The notes beneath the pieces were generated by a model, which was not told the DNA's origin, did no database searches, and was given only the letters and a program-made list of their open reading frames with translations. The position numbers were made by a program, and so were the translations under genes. Source: Deinococcus rhizophilus (GTDB taxonomy: Bacteria; Deinococcota; Deinococci; Deinococcales; Deinococcaceae). From it: a stretch of DNA of 14,276 nt. The stretch lies in the NCBI RefSeq assembly GCF_030271215.1, contig NZ_JASNGB010000066.1:1-14276 (forward strand), given 5' to 3'. Every line of letters starts with the position of its first letter. Positions within the stretch are counted from its first letter, which is position 1. Shown here piece after piece: positions 1 through 6,312 of the stretch.

Positions 1-42
1 GACGAGAACCAGCACTATGCCGCGTAAACTGAAAGATGTCAG

Positions 43-339
43 TTACCCCATGAAGCGAGCTGTGCGGCCCTCATGCGCCTGGCGGGTGTCGTTGGTGGTC
101 GGGTGGGCCGCTCCAAGGGCGGCAGGCAATCGGGTATCAAGGTAGACCCCTTTGCACCCGCACTCCCACAGCGTAAAGTGGGAGGACAGGTGAGACAGCC
201 TGGCTTGTTTGAGCGTCGCCTTTTTCTTTCCGGGATCGGGCGACGTTCGCTTTTTGCCGTGTGGCGTCTGGGCTGAGAGTACACGCTCCAGGAACAAAGT
301 GTGCGAGTTCACCTCTGGGTGGCCCTGCTGAGCGGCCAA
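43..339 (-). CDS. Possible small hypothetical protein (98 aa), weak
   Basis: An open frame begins at a TTG and ends in TAA. About three quarters of its codons end in G or C, and the composition is not the Arg/Pro/Gly excess typical of shadow frames in GC-rich DNA. The middle is basic (PGKKK, around residues 36-40) and there is a short WECGC motif near residue 58. The start is poor: AGAGG lies directly against the TTG with almost no spacing. It is divergent from the gene starting at 359. I do not recognise a family. It may be the remnant of a longer gene, or not a gene; another minus frame (39-284) overlaps it and looks less natural. Confidence 0.28.
   Translation of the reverse strand: MAAQQGHPEVNSHTLFLERVLSAQTPHGKKRTSPDPGKKKATLKQARLSHLSSHFTLWECGCKGVYLDTRLPAALGAAHPTTNDTRQAHEGRTARFMG
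212..255 (+). terminator. Possible intrinsic terminator hairpin
   Basis: CGTCGCC (214-220) and GGCGACG (239-245) form a 7-bp stem, extendable by an A-T and a G-U pair, around an 18-nt loop. A T-run (251-255) follows after a short gap. No plus-strand gene is visible upstream inside the window, so it could end a transcript entering from the left, or be chance. Confidence 0.3.
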
Positions 340-358
340 CCTCTACCCTGGAGAGACT

Positions 359-943
359 ATGGGCGAGGCCAAACGGCGGCGAGAGCTGGGGCACATGCTG
401 CGGGAGAACACCTACACCTTTACCGTGGCCTCTGGCTCACAGCTCAAGTATCTAGGGGCAGCTCCTGTAGACGAGGATGACGAGTGGGCCGTTCAAAAGT
501 CTGTTGAGATCTACGGTTCAGATACCGACGACTGGGCCAGGGCGATGGCGTCGATGTTCGAGGATTACGGCTTGGACGATCCTCCAACCCTCCCCACCCA
601 CGTTCGCTGTGAACTGGCGGTGGCGCGGATACGAAACGGTGAGCGTATCTCCTACCGATGCTCGTTTTTCCCCAAAGAGTTGGCCTACTCGCTGGACGGC
701 GGCCAGACTTGGCACGACCTGAGCTGGGGTGGAAGCCAGAACGAGCCGGAGCCGGATGCATCCCCCGAACCTGCTCCTTCAGCAGACCCAGACCCACTCG
801 CTGCCCTTCAGCTTGACCCCCAGCGGCCTGCTTTCAATGCCAGCTCATTGAAGACTTTTGAGCGACACGGCCAGCCAGTCACGCCTGCACCGGGTGGCCT
901 GAACGCAGAGGAAATCATCGCGCAGGACCGGGAGCCGCGCTGA
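359..943 (+). CDS. Hypothetical protein, 194 aa
   Basis: The ATG start is backed by a GGAGA ribosome-binding site about 5 nt upstream. The N-terminus is basic (MGEAKRRRELG), an opening often seen in small plasmid or phage proteins. Residues 15-125 look like a compact folded domain with aromatic and acidic residues (for example DDWARAMASMFEDYG near 60 and FFPKELAYSLDGGQTWHDL near 105-120). Residues 128-155 are a Pro/Glu/Asp/Ala-rich low-complexity linker, followed by a short tail. There is no signal peptide or membrane segment. It is convergent with the toxin-antitoxin pair on the other strand. I do not recognise the family and assign no function; reading frame and start are well supported. 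Confidence 0.75.
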   Translation: MGEAKRRRELGHMLRENTYTFTVASGSQLKYLGAAPVDEDDEWAVQKSVEIYGSDTDDWARAMASMFEDYGLDDPPTLPTHVRCELAVARIRNGERISYRCSFFPKELAYSLDGGQTWHDLSWGGSQNEPEPDASPEPAPSADPDPLAALQLDPQRPAFNASSLKTFERHGQPVTPAPGGLNAEEIIAQDREPR

Positions 944-1004
944 CCGTTTCTCGCGGCTGACGGTGAAGAAATCGCAGAAGTGATGCGGAGGCGCAGTTTG
1001 CCAA

Positions 1005-1328
<324 letters not shown>

Positions 1329-1388
1329 GGGGTGGGCCTGACTCGGGGGGCGGGAGGACGGTGTTCAGGGGACCGGCACTCCGAGGCT

Positions 1389-1652
1389 TTAACGCTCAAG
1401 GCGTGCCCGCACGTCGGCCAGACTGACCCGCTCGCCGCGCTCGGCCTGCGCCGTGCTCTCGCGCACCTGTGTCATGAAGGCCGAGTCGCTCAGCAGCTCC
1501 AGTGTCTCCGCCACGCTCTCGAACTGCTCATAGCTCATGGCTGCCATCACCGGCTTCCCGTGCCGGGTGATGACCACCGGCTCGTCCTGCAAAGTGTCGG
1601 GCATCTCCAGCAACTGTTTGCGGGCCTCGCTGATGGTCAGGAACCGGGTCAT
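1389..1652 (-). CDS. Phd/YefM-type antitoxin
   Basis: This 87-aa protein opens with the typical Phd/YefM N-terminus: TISEARKQL followed by a strand pair ([21 protein letters not shown], residues 25-45). The domain dimerises and binds operator DNA. The acidic and polar C-terminal half (residues 46-87) would wrap the toxin. It is first in the operon, upstream of the RelE/ParE gene, as usual for this class. The ATG is preceded by GAGGC with no room for a normal ribosome-binding site, but a TACACT -10-like box ends 5 nt upstream, which suggests a leaderless message. Two TTGTACACT repeats upstream are the likely autoregulatory operator. Confidence 0.87.
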   Translation of the reverse strand: MTRFLTISEARKQLLEMPDTLQDEPVVITRHGKPVMAAMSYEQFESVAETLELLSDSAFMTQVRESTAQAERGERVSLADVRARLER

Positions 1653-1657
1653 GCCTC

Positions 1658-1678
1658 AGTGTACAAGAAAGTGTACAA
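1658..1678 (-). promoter_or_regulatory. Tandem TTGTACACT operator and promoter of the antitoxin gene
   Basis: TTGTACACT occurs twice on the minus strand (AGTGTACAA at 1658-1666 and 1670-1678 on plus), with a 12-bp period, about one helical turn. Each copy contains the palindrome TGTACA. The gene-proximal copy includes TACACT, a plausible -10 box 5 nt before the ATG, so a bound antitoxin complex would cover the promoter. No good -35 is visible. The repeats are seen; the role is inferred from how Phd-type modules regulate themselves. Confidence 0.6.
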
Positions 1679-1696
1679 AACAGGCGATGCATAGCC

Positions 1697-1725
1697 TTGA
1701 CTTGGTGTGCATCGGACGCTATGTT
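1697..1725 (+). promoter_or_regulatory. Sigma70-type promoter without a gene
   Basis: TTGACT (1697-1702), a 17-nt spacer and TATGTT (1720-1725) match the housekeeping promoter closely and face right. Initiation would fall near 1732. No plus-strand gene follows before 2336; a terminator begins only a few bases after the predicted start. Confidence 0.5.
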
Positions 1726-1734
1726 AGAGAAATC

Positions 1735-1758
1735 AAGGCGGCCTCCGGGTCGCCTTTT
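1735..1758 (+). terminator. Intrinsic terminator directly after the orphan promoter
   Basis: AAGGCG (1735-1740) pairs with CGCCTT (1751-1756). The inner bases extend the stem to 9 bp, including one G-U pair, closed by a TCCG tetraloop, and a T-tract follows (TTTT at 1755-1758). It is a strong rightward terminator. It could also act on leftward read-through from the gene ending at 1826, but the T-tract is better on plus. Confidence 0.65.
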
Positions 1759-1773
1759 CCGTGTGCTGGGAGC

Positions 1774-1816
1774 ATCAACAGGGGGGGGAGGTCGGCATGC
1801 CCCCCTCCATGTTGAT
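1774..1816. terminator. Long G/C-rich hairpin ending the 155-aa gene
   Basis: ATCAACA followed by a run of G (from 1774) pairs with a run of C followed by TGTTGAT (ending 1816), with mismatches in the middle. It begins 10 bp after the stop of the minus-strand gene ending at 1826, so it is placed to terminate it. No clear T-tract follows on minus. The arm CATCAACAGGG recurs in the hairpin at 3149-3199. Confidence 0.5.
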
Positions 1817-1825
1817 CTGTGGACC

Positions 1826-2293
1826 TCAGTTCAACTCGTCTTCCGTGGCCTTGGGGTATGCCGAGGCGGTGAAGGTGACCCACTTCCCGATCCAGGGGTC
1901 GTCCGGGTTCTCCTGCTTTCTGCGCTCGATCCACCGCTCCAGCATTTCTATGCGGGCTTCCCTGGACAGCGGGGGCGGGTCAGGGAGCATGAACATCGCG
2001 CCCTCATGTACCACCAGCTCCTCAGTCGCGGGAGGGGCGGGCGCTGGGGGTGGCTCGGGTACTTCAGGACCGTCTGGCCCTTCCGGGAAGCGGCGGCGAT
2101 TGTAGAGCCGGTGCAGGCCCTCGCGGACTTCCTCCAGGGTCAGCTCGCCGTCGGCATAGCGTTTGAAGAGGGGCAGAGCCTCCGGGGAGATGGGATGCGC
2201 CGACCGCTGTCTCTGGCTGATCTGCTCCCAGCGCCGGGTGCGTTCGGCCTGCCATTCGTCGGGGGTCAAGGGTGTACCGTCTGGATGCTTCAT
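1826..2293 (-). CDS. Hypothetical protein, 155 aa
   Basis: I chose the ATG at 2293 because GGGAGG lies 6 nt upstream. The open frame continues upstream to 2437, but that part overlaps the divergent gene and a palindromic promoter region. The protein starts [14 protein letters not shown]. Residues 1-70 are charged and helical ([40 protein letters not shown]). Residues 72-95 form a Pro/Glu/Ala-rich linker. The C-terminal part contains a helix ([19 protein letters not shown]) and ends in [18 protein letters not shown]. There are no membrane segments. I do not recognise a family. Its divergence from the DUF4258-type pair, with one operator between, suggests shared control but gives no function. 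Confidence 0.7.
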   Translation of the reverse strand: MKHPDGTPLTPDEWQAERTRRWEQISQRQRSAHPISPEALPLFKRYADGELTLEEVREGLHRLYNRRRFPEGPDGPEVPEPPPAPAPPATEELVVHEGAMFMLPDPPPLSREARIEMLERWIERRKQENPDDPWIGKWVTFTASAYPKATEDELN

Positions 2294-2310
2294 GGGTGCC
2301 TCCCACCAGA

Positions 2311-2329
2311 TTAACTTTTGAGTTAACAT
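2311..2329. promoter_or_regulatory. Palindromic operator with a leaderless -10 box
   Basis: TTAACT (2311-2316) and AGTTAA (2321-2326) are perfect 6-bp inverted arms around TTTG, in the 42-bp gap between two divergent genes. The right arm overlaps TAACAT (2324-2329), a -10-like hexamer ending 6 nt before the GTG at 2336. This fits a leaderless transcript starting at the codon, and an AT-rich operator that a repressor, probably the downstream XRE-type protein, would cover. Confidence 0.6.
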
Positions 2330-2335
2330 ACCCAG

Positions 2336-2647
2336 GTGTCTGAGGGCTTCGACTTCTCTACCGATGAGGTCTTGAACTGGGAAATCCAGGCCATCTGGGA
2401 AGCCCTGGACAGCGGCGAGCTGCGCGTCAGCATCCACGCTCAGAACGAGATCAACCTTGATGCCCTCACCCTGGACGACATCTATGACGCGATCAGCTAT
2501 TACGACGAGGTGACCAAGGACCGCCCCGGCGAGCGTGACCGGGCACCCGGACTGAACTTCGACCGCTTCATCGGCCGCCTGCGCCTGCGGGTCAAGGTTG
2601 GCTGGCGTGGGACCTACTACATCGTCGTGACGGCGATGGCGAACTGA
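2336..2647 (+). CDS. DUF4258-like putative toxin, 103 aa
   Basis: The protein begins at GTG with no Shine-Dalgarno sequence; a -10-like TAACAT sits just upstream, so translation is probably leaderless. The fold cue is the DUF4258 pattern: an early strand with His ([11 protein letters not shown], residues 31-41), a helix ([16 protein letters not shown]), a loop rich in charged residues with an RxPG turn, then two strands ([13 protein letters not shown] and [11 protein letters not shown]) at the C-terminus. DUF4258 proteins are RelE-like and commonly paired with a helix-turn-helix antitoxin, which is the situation here. The next gene begins 11 bp later behind an AGGAGG site. The family call is by pattern memory, not a search. 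Confidence 0.7.
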   Translation: MSEGFDFSTDEVLNWEIQAIWEALDSGELRVSIHAQNEINLDALTLDDIYDAISYYDEVTKDRPGERDRAPGLNFDRFIGRLRLRVKVGWRGTYYIVVTAMAN

Positions 2648-2658
2648 GAGGAGGAGCT

Positions 2659-3108
2659 ATGCCTGACATCCCTATGACCCATACCTTCCCCAGCCGTGAG
2701 GGCGTCACGGTCATCCTCCATGAAGTCCCCACGACCCTCGATGCCGAGACCGGCGAGGTGATCGGTTTCCGCCTCGATGTCTCGCGGGCGATTGAGCACC
2801 TCGTTCAGGACGCCGCTCGTGGTCAGGTCTCCGGCGCGACCGTCGAGCGGCACTATGAAGCTCTCCCGAGGCTGAGCGTTCCTACGCCTGATCCCGTGAG
2901 TCTGGAACTGCGCCGGGTGCTGCGTGAGCGGGGACTAACCGGGGCCGAGATTGCTGAACGTCTTGGCATCAAACCTCCGCTGATTTCCCGCTGGCTCAGC
3001 CCCACCTATCACGGGCACGGCATGGAAACCCTCCGGCGCATTGCCGATGCCCTGGACATGGACGTGGAAGTCAAGCTTAAGCCCAGGGAAAACAAGGCCG
3101 CTTCGTAG
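2659..3108 (+). CDS. XRE-type HTH antitoxin paired with the DUF4258-like gene
   Basis: This 149-aa protein has two parts. Residues 1-70 resemble the C-terminally paired antitoxin domains that sit on a toxin (GVTVILHEVPTTLDAETGEVIGFRLDV). Residues 77-140 are a Cro/XRE helix-turn-helix: LELRRVLRERGLTGAEIAERLG, recognition helix KPPLISRWLSP, then ETLRRIADALDMDVEVKLKP. The start ATG has a clear AGGAGG about 6 nt upstream. It follows the putative toxin by 11 bp, so the order is toxin first, antitoxin second. Its DNA-binding domain makes it the best candidate to bind the palindrome at 2311-2326 and repress both divergent transcripts. A bidirectional hairpin lies downstream. Confidence 0.78.
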   Translation: MPDIPMTHTFPSREGVTVILHEVPTTLDAETGEVIGFRLDVSRAIEHLVQDAARGQVSGATVERHYEALPRLSVPTPDPVSLELRRVLRERGLTGAEIAERLGIKPPLISRWLSPTYHGHGMETLRRIADALDMDVEVKLKPRENKAAS

Positions 3109-3148
3109 CCGCTTCACTGGCTCATCGGCGGAGCTTCCGGGAGGACTT

Positions 3149-3199
3149 CATCAACAGGGAGGAGAAGAGGGAAGCAGGCCCTCCCCCTCCCTGTTGATG
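3149..3199. terminator. Bidirectional hairpin terminator between convergent genes
   Basis: A 14-bp perfect inverted repeat, CATCAACAGGGAGG (3149-3162) against its complement (3186-3199), surrounds a 23-nt loop that can itself pair (GAGGG with CCCTC). It lies between the stops of the plus gene ending at 3108 and the minus gene ending at 3244. The sequence after it on plus (CTTTCTT) is pyrimidine-rich. The arm shares 11 bases with the hairpin at 1774-1816. Confidence 0.65.
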
Positions 3200-3243
3200 C
3201 CCGCTTTCTTCGTGGTCAGCCCCAGGCTTGTGAGCAGCCGTGT

Positions 3244-3738
3244 TCACTCTTCAGCCTGGTCGTTCTCTGCCGGGTCGCCTACCCGTTCTTCCTTGCGACC
3301 TCGCACGTCTGCCGAGTCGGTCATCATCTGCTTCCACTCCTGCAACCCGTCGAGGTGTTGGCGGCTCGCTTTCCAGGCCATCTTCCACTGTGCGGCCTCA
3401 ATTTCCTTGATCTCTTCGACAGACATTCCGTGGCCGTAGTGCATGTTGGCCTGCACCATCCGCCGCGCTGTTCCCGCCTCCAAATAGGTCCGTATCTGGA
3501 GGTCCAAGGTCCGCTCCAGGAACAGGCTCAGCTCCTGGCGGACCACCTGGCGAACGGTAGGCATGACCAGCGCCTCTCCCTCCTCTTTCGCCTCGGCTTC
3601 TGCTGCGTATTCGAGGAGAGCACCGCCCAGTTCAGTGAGCGGCATTCCTGCCTTCCTCGCTTTCATCGTCAGGAAGTCCGCCACTTCCCGACTCACGCGA
3701 ACCTGGAGCCGAACTGTGCCTTTTCCTGCTCGTCCCAT
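3244..3738 (-). CDS. Ribbon-helix-helix-like hypothetical protein, 164 aa
   Basis: The ATG has a good GGGAGG site 7 nt upstream. Residues 8-45 fit a ribbon-helix-helix DNA-binding unit: a short basic strand (VRLQVRVS), then two helices (REVADFLTMKARKAG; PLTELGGALLEYAAEAEA). Residues 58-90 are helical with arginines and leucines (TVRQVVRQELSLFLERTLDLQIRTYL), and residues 95-145 add charged helices with Trp (AAQWKMAWKASRQHLDGLQEWKQ). The last 20 residues are polar and acidic. No membrane segment is present. The layout suits a plasmid-type transcriptional or mobilisation regulator, but no family is certain. It is convergent with the toxin-antitoxin pair at 2336-3108. No partner gene is adjacent. 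Confidence 0.72.
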   Translation of the reverse strand: MGRAGKGTVRLQVRVSREVADFLTMKARKAGMPLTELGGALLEYAAEAEAKEEGEALVMPTVRQVVRQELSLFLERTLDLQIRTYLEAGTARRMVQANMHYGHGMSVEEIKEIEAAQWKMAWKASRQHLDGLQEWKQMMTDSADVRGRKEERVGDPAENDQAEE

Positions 3739-3887
3739 CTATGCCTCCCCGCTCGTGAAGCTGGACCCTTCCGGCTGCTTTGTCTGGTCGCTTCCACCGC
3801 GCCTGGAGTAAGCGTTTTGGAGAGCTTTCGCGGTGCTTCTTCTGAACCTTAAAACTGCTTACTCTGAAACAGAATACCAGAACAGAG
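3739..3887. other. AT-richer leader region upstream of the RHH-like gene
   Basis: This non-coding stretch has an AT-rich core (about 3845-3890) unlike its GC-rich surroundings, and contains TTCTG and CAGAA at its ends as weak inverted arms. It probably carries the promoter of the minus-strand gene starting at 3738, but I cannot fix the -35 and -10 boxes. Confidence 0.35.
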
Positions 3888-4094
3888 TTACAGCCGCGCC
3901 AGGACGTAGCTTTTCCATTTCAGATTCCTACTCTTATCCTGCCTTACATCCCCCACCACCTCGAACGCCCTACGCCACCACCCTCTGCCGAGGCGTTGGC
4001 CCTCGGGGTAATCGTCGCCGAGGATGTGCCGTCCTAATTTCCAGCGGCGCCCCTCTTCGCGTGGTTCTGAACCTTCGCCACGGCTCACCCTCAT
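3888..4094 (-). CDS. Possible small hypothetical protein (68 aa) or gene remnant
   Basis: The frame runs from ATG to TAA and codes a basic, Trp-rich protein. Residues 16-50 (for example RWKLGRHILGDDYPEG and GRGWWRRAFEVVGDV) and the end SRNLKWKSYVLARL look protein-like, and about 70 percent of codons end in G or C. There is no convincing ribosome-binding site before the ATG. It lies 28 bp after the stop of the 182-aa gene on the same strand, so it may be translated from the same message, or be a remnant of a longer gene. Family unknown. Confidence 0.4.
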   Translation of the reverse strand: MRVSRGEGSEPREEGRRWKLGRHILGDDYPEGQRLGRGWWRRAFEVVGDVRQDKSRNLKWKSYVLARL

Positions 4095-4122
4095 GGGTGA
4101 TTTGCTTTTTGCGGACCAGCCT

Positions 4123-4671
4123 TCAATCCGAGTTCTGGGTGACGATCCACAACCGCCAGCGATTCAGCATCCCGCTCACCTGCGTGATAGGGGTGGTGAA
4201 CGTCAGCAGCTCGTCGAGGTCCGTGGGCAACTCGTCGCTCGTCAGGTGCCGCAGGTGCTCGGCCGTCACGTCCACCGGGTAGATCGCCTCGCGGAGGTCC
4301 CCGTAGCTCAAGTTGGCGTCCACCCCCAGCAGCTCGCGCAACGCCGCCCGGTAGATCACCAGATCGTCCACCGTCGTGCCCCAGCCGGAGAGGTTGCTGT
4401 CGTAGAAGCGCAGGGACAACCGCAGCAACCCCGCCTCGCGTTCGGGCCGCGGCGTGAGTTCGGTCGCCACCAATTCCATCTGTGTGCAGTTCACCCCGCC
4501 CGCCTGGTGGCGCAAGTGCAACCACCGGCGATCCTTGCCGGGCTGCACATCGCGCGACAACCACCCGGGCAACACCCCCAGCAGCAGGCGTGGTCGCTCC
4601 TCCAGGTCGGGGAACATCTCGGCACTGGACACCACCGCGCCCCATGCGCCCGCCGTCTCGATCTCGTTCAT
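4123..4671 (-). CDS. Hypothetical protein, 182 aa
   Basis: This frame has natural composition on the minus strand and no comparable competitor. It starts MNEIETAGAWGAVVSSAEMFPDL. Features include a Trp-containing loop (LPGWLSRDVQPGKDRRWLHLRH, about residues 34-55), a strand-rich middle (EAGLLRLSLRFYDSNLSGWGTT) and an acidic helical stretch (TAEHLRHLTSDELPTDLDELLTF), then a C-terminal WRLWIVTQNSD. There is no signal peptide or membrane helix. A GGCGGG lies directly against the ATG, so the start is not well supported. The family is not recognised. Its upstream neighbour on the same strand is the IS-truncated ORF 4778-5016. Confidence 0.62.
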   Translation of the reverse strand: MNEIETAGAWGAVVSSAEMFPDLEERPRLLLGVLPGWLSRDVQPGKDRRWLHLRHQAGGVNCTQMELVATELTPRPEREAGLLRLSLRFYDSNLSGWGTTVDDLVIYRAALRELLGVDANLSYGDLREAIYPVDVTAEHLRHLTSDELPTDLDELLTFTTPITQVSGMLNRWRLWIVTQNSD

Positions 4672-4777
4672 CCCGCCATGTTCGCCGAGGCGCTGGCTCC
4701 CAGGAATGCGCCAAAGGGCGGACGCTTCACCGCCCGCGCACCCTGAGCCGGGTCAGTGTCCGGCACGGGTCCTCCGC

Positions 4778-5016
4778 TCAGGGGCCGTCCTCGTCTCCCA
4801 GAGGCGCGAACGACAGGCGATCCGTCAGGCGCCGGAACTCAATACCCGGGTACTGCCGTGCCCATGCCTCATCGGCCTGCTGACACCGCTTCCAGTACGC
4901 CTGCTGATATGCCCGCATGGCTGCCTGTCCCTCGGCAGTCTCCGGGTCGTACATCACCCCTGGGTCATCCGGTCGTGGTGGGCCGAGTCGAGCGAGCTGT
5001 GCGCGTAACCCGGTAA
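4778..5016 (-). pseudogene. Hypothetical protein, 5' end cut off by the IS element
   Basis: The frame is open from the left IS end (5016/5017) to TGA at 4778. Inside the flank it reads ITGLRAQLARLGPPRPDDPG, then MYDPETAEGQAAMRAYQQAY, with a Tyr/Trp-containing helix (WKRCQQADEAWARQYPG) and the end LSFAPLGDEDGP. Codons upstream of 5017 come from IS sequence in reverse, so the original N-terminus is missing. A shorter 58-aa product could start at the ATG at 4955, with AGGGG only 4 nt upstream. The family is unknown. The truncation call assumes the gene once extended past the insertion point. Confidence 0.5.
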
Positions 5017-5034
5017 TGCTCCAGGAAATCCTTC
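5017..5034 (+). repeat. Left terminal inverted repeat of the IS
   Basis: TGCTCCAGGAAATCCTTC, a perfect inverted copy of 6295-6312. The outer five bases CGGTA (5011-5015) also match the right side after one mismatch at 5016. Confidence 0.9.
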
Positions 5035-5086
5035 CAAAATCACCTGCCCACTTGCGAGGGACGGGCACTCGGGAGGGGCTGGCTGG

Positions 5087-5409
5087 GGAAAGCAACGGAA
5101 AAATTGGCCGACGGACACCAAGGAGCACATCGGCCTTGCAGTGCTAGGGTGCCATTTCAGCGTGGCTGAAGCTGCGCGACAGCACGGCGTCACCGAGAGC
5201 CTGATTCACACGTGGAAGGCACAGTTCCTGGAGGCAGGCCGTGCCCGCGTCTTGAGCAGAATGGCACCCGTATGGGGCCTGCCCGCCTCGCCGGAGACCG
5301 CCAGGGGGACCGTCAAACCGAGCTAGAACGCGAGAACGAACGCCTGAAAGTCCTGGTTGGCGAGAAGGAGCTCGCGCTCCAGATTGCAAAAAAAGTTCGG
5401 GGTCTCTGA
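5087..5409 (+). pseudogene. IS3-family orfA, broken by a frame change
   Basis: The first part, in one frame to about 5250, gives an HTH_Tnp_1-like domain: WPTDTKEHIGLAVLG, then SVAEAARQHGVTESLIHTWKAQFLEAG. The second part continues the expected protein in the -1 frame from about 5251 (LEQNGTRMGPARLAGDRQ, then the zipper ELERENERLKVLVGEKELALQIAKK). The join at GTCTTGAG looks like loss of one base near 5249-5253, since GTCCTTGAG would restore RVLEQNG. No ATG is visible at the expected N-terminus; GTG at 5141 would omit part of the HTH. In an intact element this protein binds the IS ends and feeds the fusion transposase. Confidence 0.75.
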
Positions 5410-5420
5410 GTCCGGCTCAG
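5388..5420 (+). promoter_or_regulatory. Programmed -1 frameshift signal of the IS
   Basis: Seven A residues (5388-5394) lie in the orfA frame as A-AAA-AAA, a standard slippery heptamer. A stem-loop follows 11 nt later: CTGAG (5406-5410), TCCGG loop, CTCAG (5416-5420). A purine-rich AAGGAG lies about 17 nt upstream. Slipping back by one joins the orfA zipper to the orfB frame, as in IS3 elements making OrfAB. orfA otherwise stops at 5409. Confidence 0.75.
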
Positions 5421-6296
5421 CTTCTCGCCGTCTACGAGGAGTTCCACAGAGACCATCCGCACCTGAGCCTGGCCAGCTTCGCTCGCGAAGCCGATGTTCC
5501 CGCCTGGAAGTTGCGGGACACCCGACAGCAGGCCGCCGGGCAAGCCCAGCGGGAAGTGCAGCAGCAGGCCCACCTGGAACGAATTCGTGAGGCTGCCCTG
5601 GAACATCCCACTTATGGCTATCGGCGCCTTCATCAGGTGCTGGCTCGGTCGGCAGCCCAGGAGCAGACAGCTCCTGGGCACCTGGGGCTGCACACCATCC
5701 GCCTGGCCTTGGGGGAACTGAATCTTCAGCCCCCACTGGCCCGGAAAACCCGGAAGAAGGCCGTCCCAGCCGTCAGCGAAGCCTTGTGGCCCGCGGGACG
5801 TCGAGTTCAGGTGGACGCGACTCGGTTCAGCCTGGGAGATGGAATCTGCTGGGCTTACCTGGTGCTGGACGTAGAGACGCGGTGCCTGCTGCACCTCCAC
5901 GTCGTCCGCAGTCTTTCAGCCAGCAGCGCGGTGACCGCGCTGCACACGGGTCTCCGGGTCCTGCGGGACCTGGGCATTCACGAGGAGATTTTGGTGATGA
6001 CCGATGGCGGCTCGGATTTCACCTCGACGGCCTTTCAGGACGCCTGCCCGGAGGTGGGGAGTTGGGTGCGGGCGAAGGTCTCCCAGAAGGGGGGAATGGG
6101 CATTCTGGAGCGCACCAACCGAACGCTGACATACGAGCTCGTCGTCCGCGAGGACTCCGCGAGCATGCCGCAATTGCGCGAGGGGACCGTCCGATTCCGG
6201 GACTGGTACACCCAGGTCAAGCTCCACTCCGCTTTGGGGTACACCTGTCCCTGGGCTAAGCTGCTGGAAGTGGCGAAGTCTCGCAACGCTGCTTGA
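5394..6296 (+). CDS. IS3-family transposase catalytic part (OrfB, rve domain)
   Basis: About 300 residues are encoded in the frame reached by the -1 shift. There is no convincing independent start; the first candidate, TTG at 5511, would remove conserved sequence. The N-terminal part is the HTH_21-like region, with the family signature HPTYGYRRLHQVL. The integrase core follows. Catalytic residues are Asp in VQVDATRF (codon 5814), Asp in MTDGGSDF (codon 6003) and Glu in GILERTNRTL (codon 6108). The last two are 34 residues apart, one less than the common DX35E spacing. The C-terminus has FRDWYTQVKLHSALGY, the usual end of this domain. The stop codon overlaps the right inverted repeat. It would cut and join IS ends as an OrfAB fusion. 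Confidence 0.85.
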   Translation, partial: SSGSLSPAQLLAVYEEFHRDHPHLSLASFAREADVPAWKLRDTRQQAAGQAQREVQQQAHLERIREAALEHPTYGYRRLHQVLARSAAQEQTAPGHLGLHTIRLALGELNLQPPLARKTRKKAVPAVSEALWPAGRRVQVDATRFSLGDGICWAYLVLDVETRCLLHLHVVRSLSASSAVTALHTGLRVLRDLGIHEEILVMTDGGSDFTSTAFQDACPEVGSWVRAKVSQKGGMGILERTNRTLTYELVVREDSASMPQLREGTVRFRDWYTQVKLHSALGYTCPWAKLLEVAKSRNAA

Positions 6297-6312
6297 AGGA
6301 TTTCCTGGAGCA
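6295..6312 (-). repeat. Right terminal inverted repeat of the IS
   Basis: The complement of TGCTCCAGGAAATCCTTC, identical to the left end over 18 bp. It overlaps the transposase stop codon (6294-6296). The neighbouring GTPase gene ends at 6313, the first base outside this repeat. Confidence 0.9.

Larger units (their letters stand above)
5017..6312 (+). mobile_element. IS3-family insertion sequence, 1296 bp
   Basis: The element starts TG and ends CA. Its terminal inverted repeats are 18 bp and identical: TGCTCCAGGAAATCCTTC at 5017-5034 and its complement at 6295-6312. It carries an orfA-like helix-turn-helix/leucine-zipper region and a DDE transposase in the -1 frame, as in IS3 elements. No matching 3-5 bp target duplication flanks it (TAA on the left, CTA on the right). 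Outside the perfect repeat, CGGTA matches again on both sides after one mismatch, so the true ends could lie a few bases further out. orfA has an extra frame break, so the copy is probably inactive. Confidence 0.9.

Noticed and set aside
2294..2437. Longer start for the 155-aa minus-strand gene
   Set aside because: It would run through the divergent promoter and into the DUF4258-like coding region, and the GGGAGG site supports 2293.
4024..4746. Long plus-strand ORFs over the 182-aa gene
   Set aside because: They are dominated by Arg, Pro, Gln and His, as expected of shadows, while the minus frame at 4123-4671 looks natural.
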